A DNA stretch of 64,000 bases from Limimaricola hongkongensis DSM 17492 (GTDB lineage: Bacteria > Pseudomonadota > Alphaproteobacteria > Rhodobacterales > Rhodobacteraceae), in assembly GCF_000600975.2 (NCBI RefSeq), contig NZ_CM002675.1, forward strand, positions 1 to 64,000, written 5' to 3'. Below the pieces are notes generated by a model. That model was not told where the DNA came from. It saw nothing but the letters and a program-made list of their open reading frames with translations, and searched no databases. Below, one piece after another: positions 8,983 to 16,206 of the stretch. A program made the position numbers and the translations under genes. Each line of letters begins with the position of its first letter. Within the stretch, counting starts at the first letter, position 1.

Positions 8983-9356
8983 GCCAGCCGCGGCCGGAAA
9001 TCACGCAGGTTGCATCGGTGGAGCCGGTGCAACTTTACGACTTTTCACAAAAGGTGCTGTTCTCGCCCGCCGCGCGCGGCGAGGGCTTCATCAAGCTCAG
9101 CGTGACCACGGGCAAGAAAGGCGCCCGCTCGGTCGCCCACAGCCACCCGCGCGACGAGGTGACGCTGACGCTCAAGGGCGAGGCGATCCTGCGCGCGGGC
9201 GGCGAGGAATACCGCATGACCGAAGGGACGGCGGTGCGGCTGCCGCCCGGTCTCGACCACACGGTCGAGGTGATCTCGGACGAATGGGTCGTCGTCGCCG
9301 CCTATTGCGACGAATGCATGCTGTGCCGCGGGCCGGAAGGGATACTGACACCATGA
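8979..9356 (+). CDS. Small cupin-domain protein
   Basis: 125 residues and a single cupin barrel. The metal-site motifs are visible: SVAHSHPRDEVTLTLKGEAI (His-x-His...Glu) and LPPGLDHTVEV (second-motif His). ATGA overlaps join it to dctP upstream and dctQ downstream, so it is made together with the transporter. A CDECMLCRGPEG tail adds three cysteines. Its role is unknown; it could be a small isomerase or sensor for the imported compound. Cupins inside TRAP operons occur in other alphaproteobacteria. Confidence 0.8.
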   Translation: MSQPRPEITQVASVEPVQLYDFSQKVLFSPAARGEGFIKLSVTTGKKGARSVAHSHPRDEVTLTLKGEAILRAGGEEYRMTEGTAVRLPPGLDHTVEVISDEWVVVAAYCDECMLCRGPEGILTP

Positions 9357-9826
9357 GCCTGTCCACGACCACCCGCGCCACGGCGCGGCAGATCGACCGG
9401 GGCGCGCGCTGGCTCGGCGCCGCGATCGTGGCGGGCTTTGCCACGATGGTCGTCTATGTCGTCGTCTCGCGCTACCTGTTCGCGACGACGCCCCGCTGGG
9501 CCGAGGAGCTGCCGCGGCTGCTGCTGGTCTGGCTGACCTTCGTGGGCGCGGTGTCGGGCTTCGTGCGCGGCAGCCATTTCCGCGCCGGGCTGATCGACCT
9601 GACCGCGATGCCGCCCGCCTGGCGGCGCGGCTTCGCCGCGCTGGCCGGGCTGGCCAGCGCGGTGTTCCTCGTGGTGCTGGCCCAGACCGGCGCGCGGCTG
9701 GCGCTGATGACCTGGTCGCACCAGACCACGGCGCTGTCGCTGCCGGTCGGGCTGTTCTACCTGTCGCTGCCGGTGTGCTGCGGTTTCGCGCTGGCCGGTC
9801 TGGTGCTGCGGGGGGGCCGCGCATGA
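9353..9826 (+). CDS. dctQ: TRAP transporter small permease (DctQ)
   Basis: 157 residues with four predicted membrane helices and the DctQ signature RWAEELPRLLLVWLTFVGAV (the conserved E-E-x-x-R-x-x-x-x-W region). The start overlaps the cupin stop (ATGA) and its stop overlaps dctM. It pairs with the large permease in the inner membrane. Confidence 0.92.
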   Translation: MSLSTTTRATARQIDRGARWLGAAIVAGFATMVVYVVVSRYLFATTPRWAEELPRLLLVWLTFVGAVSGFVRGSHFRAGLIDLTAMPPAWRRGFAALAGLASAVFLVVLAQTGARLALMTWSHQTTALSLPVGLFYLSLPVCCGFALAGLVLRGGRA

Positions 9827-11106
9827 GCCTCGCCTTGGGTCTTTTGCTGGTGGTCTTCGTGCTGCTGGTCCTGCTCGACGCGCCGATCGCCGTGGCGCTC
9901 GGGCTGTCGTCGATGTTCTACCTGCTGATCGCCGATACCGCGCCGATGATCGTGGTCGCGCAGCGCGCCGTCTCTGGCATCGACAGCTTCACCCTGCTGG
10001 CGATCCCGCTGTTCCTGCTGGCCGGGCTGCTGATGGTGCATGGCGGGCTGGCGCCACGGATCATCGCCTTTTGCGCGGCGCTGATCGGGCAGCGCACCGG
10101 CGGGCTGGCGATGGTGATGATCATCGCCTGCATGATGTTCGGATCGCTCTCGGGGTCCGGCGTCGCCGATGTCGTGGCGATCGGCACGATGATGCTGCCG
10201 GCGATGCGCGACCAGGGCTACGCGCCGGGCTTCTCCGCCTCGGCGCTCGGCTGCGCCGGTTCGCTCGGCACGGTGATCCCGCCCTCGATCGTGCTGATCG
10301 TCTACGGCACCGCCACCAACAGCTCGATCGGCCAGCTGTTCGTGGCGGCGATCATTCCCGGCCTGCTGCTCGGGTTCGGGCTGATGCTGGTGGCGTGGTG
10401 GATTTCGCGCAAGCATGGCTGGAAGGGCGGCACGCCCTTTTCCTGGGCCGAGCTGGGCCGCACCGCCAAGGGATCGGTGCTGGCCATGCTGGCGCCGGTC
10501 ATCATCGTCGGCGGCATCCGGCTGGGGATCTTCACCCCGACCGAGGCGGCGGGCATCGGCGTGGCCTATGCGCTGTTCATCGGCGCCTTCGTCTACCGCG
10601 CGCTGAACCTGCGCCTGCTGGCGCGGCTCCTGCGCGAAACCACCGAGATGACCGGCGTGATCCTTCTGGTGATCGCCTCGGCCTCGGTCTTCGGCTGGAT
10701 CCTCGCCGCCGAGCAGGTGCCGCAGCTGGCCGTGGCGGGCATCACCCAGACGACGCAGAGCGCCACCGTCGCGCTGTTGATGATGATGCTGGTGCTTCTG
10801 GTGCTGGGCACCTTCATGGAATCGATCGCGATCATCCTGATCCTGGCGCCGGTGTTCCTGCCGATCCTCGGCCATTACGGGATCGACCCGGTCTATTTCG
10901 GCATCCTGCTGACCATCAACCTCGCCATCGGCGCCAACACGCCGCCGCTCGGCATCGACCTGATGGCGGCCTGCCGGGTCGGGCAGATCCCGCTCAGCGC
11001 CTCGTTCCGCTACCTGCTGCCGTTTTTGGGCGTGATGGTCGGGGTGCTGCTGCTTCTGGTGCTGGTCCCGGCGCTGATCACCGACCTGCCGGGCCTCGTG
11101 TTCTGA
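9823..11106 (+). CDS. dctM: TRAP transporter large permease (DctM)
   Basis: 427 residues and about twelve helices. DctM hallmarks: LLAIPLFLLAGLLMVHGGL near the N terminus, SLSGSGVADVVAIGTMMLPA, TVIPPSIVLIVYG and NTPPLGIDLMAACRV. It forms the sodium-coupled channel part of the TRAP system with DctQ and DctP. ATGA overlap with dctQ. A 77-base gap separates it from the amidohydrolase gene, which is probably read in the same transcript. Confidence 0.93.
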   Translation: MSLALGLLLVVFVLLVLLDAPIAVALGLSSMFYLLIADTAPMIVVAQRAVSGIDSFTLLAIPLFLLAGLLMVHGGLAPRIIAFCAALIGQRTGGLAMVMIIACMMFGSLSGSGVADVVAIGTMMLPAMRDQGYAPGFSASALGCAGSLGTVIPPSIVLIVYGTATNSSIGQLFVAAIIPGLLLGFGLMLVAWWISRKHGWKGGTPFSWAELGRTAKGSVLAMLAPVIIVGGIRLGIFTPTEAAGIGVAYALFIGAFVYRALNLRLLARLLRETTEMTGVILLVIASASVFGWILAAEQVPQLAVAGITQTTQSATVALLMMMLVLLVLGTFMESIAIILILAPVFLPILGHYGIDPVYFGILLTINLAIGANTPPLGIDLMAACRVGQIPLSASFRYLLPFLGVMVGVLLLLVLVPALITDLPGLVF

Positions 11107-11183
11107 GGCCCCCCGCCCCGGCCGCGCGCGCCGCGCCGGGGCCCCCTTTCCAAGACATCCACAAGACAACCATAGGACCCTCC

Positions 11184-12428
11184 ATGTCGATTTCACCTGA
11201 CGCGCGGGCGGATCTCAGCCGCTTCTGGACCACCATCGAAGCCTCGGCCGAGATCGGCAAGGGCCGCCCCGGCGGATTGTCGCGGCTGGCGCTGTCGGAT
11301 GCCGACCGGCAGATGCGCGACCTGTTTCGCTCATGGTGCGAAGAGGCCGGGCTCACGGTCGAGGTGGACGCGGCGGGCAGCATCTTCGCCCGCCGCGACG
11401 GCACCGACAACAGCCTGCCGCCGATCCTGATCGGCAGCCATCTCGACACCCAGATCAATGGCGGCCGCTTCGACGGCATCGCCGGCGTGCTCGCCGGGCT
11501 CGAGGTGGTGCGCCGTCTCAATGATCTGGGCCATGTCACCCGCCGCCCGATCGTGGTGGTGAACTGGACCAACGAGGAAGGCGCGCGCTTCTCGCCGCCG
11601 ATGGTCGCCTCGGGCTGCTTCGTCGGCACATACGACATCGGCTGGGTGCACGACCTGATCGGCGATGACGGCGCGCGCTTCGGCGACGAGCTGGAGCGGA
11701 TCGGCTACAAGGGCGACCGCCCCTGCAAGGCGGGCGAGATCGACGCCTATTTCGAGCTGCACATCGAGCAGGGCCCGATCCTCGACGCCGAAAACCGCGA
11801 GGTCGGCATCGTCACCGGCGGCTACCCGGTGCGCGGGATGCGCGCCAGCTTCGCCGGCCAGACCGCCCATACCGGCCCGACCCCGATGGATCTGCGCCGC
11901 AACGCGCTGGCGGCGGGCGCGCGCTGGCTGACGGCGGTGGACGATCTGGGCTGGGATTTCGCGGTGCATGACGGCAAGGCCACGGCGGCGCGGCTGACCG
12001 CCTGGCCGAACAAGCCGGGCATCCTGTCGGACACCGCCGAGGCGGTCTGCGACGTGCGCCACCCCGACCCGATCACCACCCGCGCCATGGCCGAGAAGAT
12101 GCGCCGCGCGCTGTTCGAGGCCGCCGCGCGCTGCGGCTGCGAGGCGGTGATCGAGGATGAATGGGACTGGGGCGGCGACATCTTCGATCCCGAGCTGATC
12201 GAGGGGCTGCGCCACGAGGCCCGGCGCATGGGCTTCGACTGGCGCGACATCCAGAGCCAGGCCGGGCACGACGCCTATTTCCTCGCCACCCATTGCCCGA
12301 CGGCGATGATCTTCGCGCCGTGCAAGAACGGCATCACCCACAACAACGAGGAAAGCTGCACGCCGCAGGATTTCGTCGCCGGGCTCAACATCCTGCTGCA
12401 CGCGGTGGTGGCGCGGGCCGACCGCTAG
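11184..12428 (+). CDS. M20-family Zn-dependent amidohydrolase (N-carbamoyl-amino-acid / allantoate amidohydrolase type)
   Basis: 414 residues, the usual length for hydantoinase/carbamoylase-type M20 enzymes. Metal ligands are in place: GSHLDTQINGGRFDGIAGVL (His and Asp), TNEEGARF (Glu-Glu), ELHIEQGPIL (His) and THNNEE near the C terminus (His). TAHTGPTPMDLRRNAL lies in the dimerization lid. The enzyme releases ammonia and CO2 from N-carbamoyl amino acids, allantoate or ureidopropionate in the cytoplasm. It follows the TRAP genes, so it probably acts on the imported substrate. Which carbamoyl compound cannot be read from sequence. Confidence 0.85.
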   Translation: MSISPDARADLSRFWTTIEASAEIGKGRPGGLSRLALSDADRQMRDLFRSWCEEAGLTVEVDAAGSIFARRDGTDNSLPPILIGSHLDTQINGGRFDGIAGVLAGLEVVRRLNDLGHVTRRPIVVVNWTNEEGARFSPPMVASGCFVGTYDIGWVHDLIGDDGARFGDELERIGYKGDRPCKAGEIDAYFELHIEQGPILDAENREVGIVTGGYPVRGMRASFAGQTAHTGPTPMDLRRNALAAGARWLTAVDDLGWDFAVHDGKATAARLTAWPNKPGILSDTAEAVCDVRHPDPITTRAMAEKMRRALFEAAARCGCEAVIEDEWDWGGDIFDPELIEGLRHEARRMGFDWRDIQSQAGHDAYFLATHCPTAMIFAPCKNGITHNNEESCTPQDFVAGLNILLHAVVARADR

Positions 12429-12464
12429 GCCGGACGCTGGGCCGGACGCCAGGCCAGACGCTGG
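12429..12464. repeat. 12-bp tandem repeat, three copies
   Basis: Three consecutive 12-bp units related to GCCGGACGCTGG lie directly behind the amidohydrolase stop codon and in front of the convergent LysR stop. Units two and three differ from the first at two positions or fewer. No hairpin was found. Probably replication slippage. Confidence 0.5.
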
Positions 12465-12474
12465 GACCGCGCGC

Positions 12475-13407
12475 TTAGCCCGAAGCCGGGTCGAGCGCGA
12501 TCAGCTCCTGCGTCATCTGGACGAAGCGGCGCTCGGAGGGCGTCAGCTTCTCCAGCGGCGCATGGACGAGATAGACATCGGCGCCGATCGCCTCGTCGGT
12601 GATCCTGAGCGGCCACAGCGTGCCCTTGCGGATGTCGTCGGTCACCGCGAGCAGCGGCAGGATGCCGATGCCCAGGCCGGCGGCGATCATCCGGCGCACC
12701 TCCTCGAGATTGGGGCTGATGCCGTTGATCCGGCTGCCGAGCCGCGTGTTCTCGCGCAGCACCACCATCGGCTCCAGCCCGACCCCTTCGGTGGCGCAGG
12801 CAAACGCGATGAAGGGTTCGCGCTGCAGGTCGCGCACGCTGACGGACTCCTGCCCGAAAAACGGATGCTCGGCGCCGCAGAACACGCGGAACTCCTCGCG
12901 GAACAGCCGGATCGAGGTCAGCCCGCTCACCGGCCGCGCCAGCAGGCAGAACCCGATGCCGACATGGCCCTCCTGGATGTTGTGCACGATGGTCTGGCTG
13001 TTCTTGATCTCGCTTTCGAACACCACCGAGGGGTGGCGCTGGTGATAGAGCCGCAGCACCTCGTCGAGGATCGGCGAGACGAGGTTGCTGATCACCTGGA
13101 ACCGCACCCGGCCCCGCTCCTCTTCGGGGGCGTCGCGCACCATCAGGGCGATGCGCTCGGTGCTGTGAAAGATGTCGCGGCACTCCTGGAAGATCTTGTC
13201 GCCGCGCAGGGTCAGCTCGAAATGCCGGCTGTCGCGGAACACCAGACGGCAGCCCAGCTGGGTTTCGAGCTTTTGCAGCGCGCTGCTGACCGAAGGCTGG
13301 CTCAGCCCGAGCCGGCGGGCGGCCTTGGTGATGCTCTTTTCCTCGGCGATCAGGAAGAACACCCGCAGCAGGTTCCAGTTCAGATCGCCTTGCAGGCTGG
13401 TGTCCAT
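12475..13407 (-). CDS. LysR-family transcriptional regulator
   Basis: 310 residues. The ATG at 13407 gives MDTSLQGDLNWNLLRVFFLI with the helix-turn-helix SITKAARRLGLSQPSVSSAL, then an effector domain to the C terminus. It is divergent from the RidA gene (start 13564) and convergent with the amidohydrolase. A T-N11-A type palindrome lies between it and ridA, so autoregulation and control of ridA are likely. The effector is unknown. Confidence 0.88.
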   Translation of the reverse strand: MDTSLQGDLNWNLLRVFFLIAEEKSITKAARRLGLSQPSVSSALQKLETQLGCRLVFRDSRHFELTLRGDKIFQECRDIFHSTERIALMVRDAPEEERGRVRFQVISNLVSPILDEVLRLYHQRHPSVVFESEIKNSQTIVHNIQEGHVGIGFCLLARPVSGLTSIRLFREEFRVFCGAEHPFFGQESVSVRDLQREPFIAFACATEGVGLEPMVVLRENTRLGSRINGISPNLEEVRRMIAAGLGIGILPLLAVTDDIRKGTLWPLRITDEAIGADVYLVHAPLEKLTPSERRFVQMTQELIALDPASG

Positions 13408-13455
13408 CGCGCGTCCCTCTTCGTGCCGGCGCCGAAACCTGGCATGCCGCCTGTC

Positions 13456-13470
13456 ATAGATACAGCCTAT
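13456..13470. promoter_or_regulatory. Candidate LysR box (ATAG-N7-CTAT)
   Basis: The 15-base element ATAGATACAGCCTAT contains the T-N11-A pattern of LysR binding sites and sits 49 bases upstream of the LysR start and 93 upstream of ridA. GGCATG copies flank it at 13441 and 13475. Confidence 0.45.
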
Positions 13471-13563
13471 CGCTGGCATGTGCACCGCGTCGCGCCGGCG
13501 GCTGTGCCCCGGTCGCCCGCTTCGCTACCGTGCAGGGCGTTTTCCCAGCAAGAAGAGCACGAC

Positions 13564-13908
13564 ATGACCATCACGCGCATGCATCCCGGCCCCCGGATGA
13601 GCCAGGCCGTCCGGCACGGCGACACCCTGTACCTCGCCGGTCAGGTCGGCGCGCCGGGCGCCGACATCGCCACCCAGACCCGCGGCTGTCTCGACGCGAT
13701 CGACGCGCTTCTGGCCGAGGCGGGCAGCAGCAAGTCCAAGCTGCTCCAGGTCACGATCTGGATCGCGGACATGGCCGATTTCGACGCCATGAACGCGGTC
13801 TACGACGCCTGGATCGACCCGGCCAACCCGGCCACCCGCGCCTGTTGCGAGGCGCGCCTCGCCACGCCCGAGTACCGGGTCGAGATCATCGCGACCGCCG
13901 CGGCCTGA
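13564..13908 (+). CDS. RidA/YjgF/YER057c family protein
   Basis: 114 residues, the normal RidA size. The fold motifs are present: DTLYLAGQVGAPGADIATQT, then KLLQVTIWIADMADFDAMN, and the conserved arginine in NPATRACCEARLATPEYRVE. RidA trimers hydrolyse reactive enamine/imine intermediates made by PLP enzymes; side-clade members act as deaminases in catabolic operons. Divergent from a LysR gene and close to amino-acid and ureido genes, so a catabolic rather than housekeeping role is likely. Confidence 0.85.
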   Translation: MTITRMHPGPRMSQAVRHGDTLYLAGQVGAPGADIATQTRGCLDAIDALLAEAGSSKSKLLQVTIWIADMADFDAMNAVYDAWIDPANPATRACCEARLATPEYRVEIIATAAA

Positions 13909-13918
13909 CCGCGCCCCG

Positions 13919-13940
13919 GGCCGCCCGGCGCCGGGCGGCC
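13919..13940. terminator. Perfect 22-bp palindrome between convergent ridA and gntR
   Basis: GGCCGCCCGGC is followed at once by its reverse complement GCCGGGCGGCC, one base before the gntR stop codon and ten after the ridA stop. It would act as a hairpin for both transcripts. No T tract. Confidence 0.5.
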
Positions 13941-13941
13941 G

Positions 13942-14631
13942 TCACTCCGCCGCCCCGGCCTCGTGGCGGCGGACCCTGAGCATCGTGCTCGACACCGACA
14001 GAAGATGCCGCTCCATCTCGGCGGCGGCCTCGGCGGGGCGGCGCCCGGCGATGTGGTCGAACAGCGCCTCGTGCTGCTGGCCGAGCTGCGCGATGCGCTC
14101 CGCCGACAGCGTCTCGCGCCGCCGCTCGGTCCATTGCGCGTGGCGCCGCACCGAGCGGATCGACTGGTGGATCGTCAGGAACAGCGGGTTGTGCGCCAGC
14201 TCCGCGATCTTGAAATGAAAGATGTCGTCGGCGGTCTCGTAGGCGCGCACCTCGCCGGGCGACAGCGTCGCCTGCATCAGCCGCTCCAGCACGCCGAGCT
14301 CCTCGGCGGTGGCGCGCTGCGCGGCCAGCGCCGCCAGCGCCGGTTCGATCTCCAGCCGCACCTCCATGAGATTGTGCGGCGTCACCTGCCGCACCAGCGT
14401 CTCGATGCCACCCACAGGCGGCGGCGCGGCGAAGGTGCCCTGCCCCTGCCGCCGGAAGATCGTGCCCTCGCCCTCCAGCACGTCGAGAAGCCGCCTGAGC
14501 CGCGCCCGGCCAAGCCCGAGCCGCTCGGCCAGTTGCCGCTCGGGCAGCACCCGCCCGTTCGACAGAAGGCTTTCGTCGCGAAGCCCGTCGCGCAGCCGCG
14601 CCAGCACGATGTCGTCGCGGATCTCGGTCAT
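13942..14631 (-). CDS. GntR/FadR-family transcriptional regulator
   Basis: 229 residues. The N-terminal winged helix (RVLPERQLAERLGLGRARLR) is followed by an FCD all-helical ligand domain (VRLEIEPALAALAAQRATAE, EMERHL near the end with metal-type His positions). The ATG at 14631 overlaps the tauE stop (ATGA), making it the last gene of the dpp-ggt-tauE operon. As a terminal gene it probably provides feedback control by a carboxylate or amino-acid ligand released in the pathway. Confidence 0.86.
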   Translation of the reverse strand: MTEIRDDIVLARLRDGLRDESLLSNGRVLPERQLAERLGLGRARLRRLLDVLEGEGTIFRRQGQGTFAAPPPVGGIETLVRQVTPHNLMEVRLEIEPALAALAAQRATAEELGVLERLMQATLSPGEVRAYETADDIFHFKIAELAHNPLFLTIHQSIRSVRRHAQWTERRRETLSAERIAQLGQQHEALFDHIAGRRPAEAAAEMERHLLSVSSTMLRVRRHEAGAAE

Positions 14632-15455
14632 GCCACGGCCCCCGCCAGATCCCATAGCATACGCGCGGAAGTGAGCGCGAGGAACAGCCCGAAGGACAGC
14701 CGCAGCGCCCGCTGCGGAATGCTGTGCGCCAGCCGCACGCCGACGCCCGCGAATGTGGTCGTCAGCGGGATGATCACCGCCACCGCCACGAGGTTGACGT
14801 AACCGAGCGAAAACGGCGGCAGACCTTCGGCGCCGAGACCGGTCAGCATGTAGATCACCGCCCCCGGCAGCCCGATCACGAAGCCGATCGCCGCCGAGGT
14901 GCCGACCGCGCGGCGGATGTCATAGCCGAGGAAATTCAGAAGCGGCACGCAGACCGTGCCGCCGCCGATCCCCATCATCGACGACACCGACCCCGCGAAC
15001 ACCCCGAACCCCGCCCAGGCCGGTTTCGAGAACCCCTTGGGCGCGACCTCGCCCTTGCGCCCGCGCAGCACCATGTCGAGCGCGACCACCGCCGCCACCG
15101 CCGCGAACACGCCGATCAGGATGCGCCCGTCGATCAGCCCGCCGGTAAAGCTGCCCAGCACCACGCCGACGAGAATCGACGGCGCCCAGAGCCGGAGCAG
15201 CCCCGCATCGATCGCGCCGCGCTTGTAATGGCCGCGCGCCGAGGAGAGCGAGGTGAACACGATGGTCGCCAGCGACGTGCCGACCGCAAGCTGCATGGTC
15301 AGCCCCGGCTCCATGCCCGTCAGCGACAGCGCGAAATAAAGCGCGGGCACGATGACGATGCCGCCGCCCACGCCCAGGAGCCCCGCGAGAATGCCGCCCG
15401 CGATGCCCGCCGCGACGGCCACGCCCAAAAGCGTCAGAAGCGTGCCGAGATCCAT
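14628..15455 (-). CDS. TauE/SafE-family membrane exporter
   Basis: 275 residues with eight predicted helices and the duplicated family motif: GILAGLLGVGGGIVIVPALY near residue 21 and SVSSMMGIGGGTVCVPLLNF in the second half. The family exports sulfite, sulfoacetate or other sulfonates across the inner membrane. It follows gamma-glutamyltransferase and DUF1028 genes. If the operon degrades glutathione or another thiol peptide, exporting the oxidised sulfur product would fit, but that is inference. The ATG at 15455 was chosen over a longer Arg-rich leader that overlaps the upstream gene. Confidence 0.83.
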   Translation of the reverse strand: MDLGTLLTLLGVAVAAGIAGGILAGLLGVGGGIVIVPALYFALSLTGMEPGLTMQLAVGTSLATIVFTSLSSARGHYKRGAIDAGLLRLWAPSILVGVVLGSFTGGLIDGRILIGVFAAVAAVVALDMVLRGRKGEVAPKGFSKPAWAGFGVFAGSVSSMMGIGGGTVCVPLLNFLGYDIRRAVGTSAAIGFVIGLPGAVIYMLTGLGAEGLPPFSLGYVNLVAVAVIIPLTTTFAGVGVRLAHSIPQRALRLSFGLFLALTSARMLWDLAGAVA

Positions 15456-15456
15456 C

Positions 15457-16206
15457 TCAGGCCCCCGTTTCGGTCGCGCGCGAGCGCGAGACGCGCCCCT
15501 CACGGGCGCGCCGGGCCTCGGCCTCGGCGATGGCCCGGTCGATCGGCGCGCGGTCGGTCAGGCCCGAGAAATTCTCCGCCGTCGGCATCGCCCCCGCCAC
15601 GTGCACATACCGCTCGTCGGCCACGTCGAGCAGGCGGCGCAGCTCGGCCAGCGGGTCGGCATCGTCATCCGCCCGCAGGTCGAGATAGGGGTAATCCTGC
15701 CCGCGATGGACGACCAGCCCGGCGGCCTGCCGCCCCCGCTTGTCGCCGCCAGCGGCCTCGCCCGCCTCCATCGCCGCCAGCAGACGTTCGGCCATCGGCC
15801 CGGACGCGCCGAGATAGGCGTCGAAGGTCGCGCGCACCACCTCTTCGCCCGCCAGCATGTTGCCCGCCACCGAATGGTGATCGCCCAGAAGATGCCCGGC
15901 CCAATCGACGCAATCGGCGCCGGTATGGGCGGCGAAACTGCCATCCGCGTCCATCATGTGGCACTGCCGGATCGCCCGGCCCGCGTCGCGCGATGCCAGA
16001 TCGGCAAGCACCGCCTCGGCGCTCTCGCCCGCCGCCAGACGCGCGCGCCCCTCGACGCCCCAGACCGGGTTGACGAAGGCCTGCGTCGCCACGGCGCAGC
16101 GCGCGCCGACATAGGGCACGGCGGCCCCGGCGGCAAAGAAGCGCGAGGCGACGGCAACGCCGATCTCGCCCGTCTCTCGGTCATGCGCGATGATCGAATA
16201 GGTCAT
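15457..16206 (-). CDS. DUF1028 family protein (Ntn-hydrolase-like)
   Basis: 249 residues starting MTYSIIAHDRETGEIGVAVA, the canonical DUF1028 opening, with ATQAFVNPVWGVEGRARLAA and GHLLGDHHSVAGNMLAGEEV as further family blocks. DUF1028 proteins have an Ntn-hydrolase fold, with the residue after the initiator Met or an early Ser/Thr as possible nucleophile, and are often found beside gamma-glutamyltransferases. Its start abuts the ggt stop. It probably cuts an amide in the same pathway; the reaction is not established. Confidence 0.85.
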   Translation of the reverse strand: MTYSIIAHDRETGEIGVAVASRFFAAGAAVPYVGARCAVATQAFVNPVWGVEGRARLAAGESAEAVLADLASRDAGRAIRQCHMMDADGSFAAHTGADCVDWAGHLLGDHHSVAGNMLAGEEVVRATFDAYLGASGPMAERLLAAMEAGEAAGGDKRGRQAAGLVVHRGQDYPYLDLRADDDADPLAELRRLLDVADERYVHVAGAMPTAENFSGLTDRAPIDRAIAEAEARRAREGRVSRSRATETGA

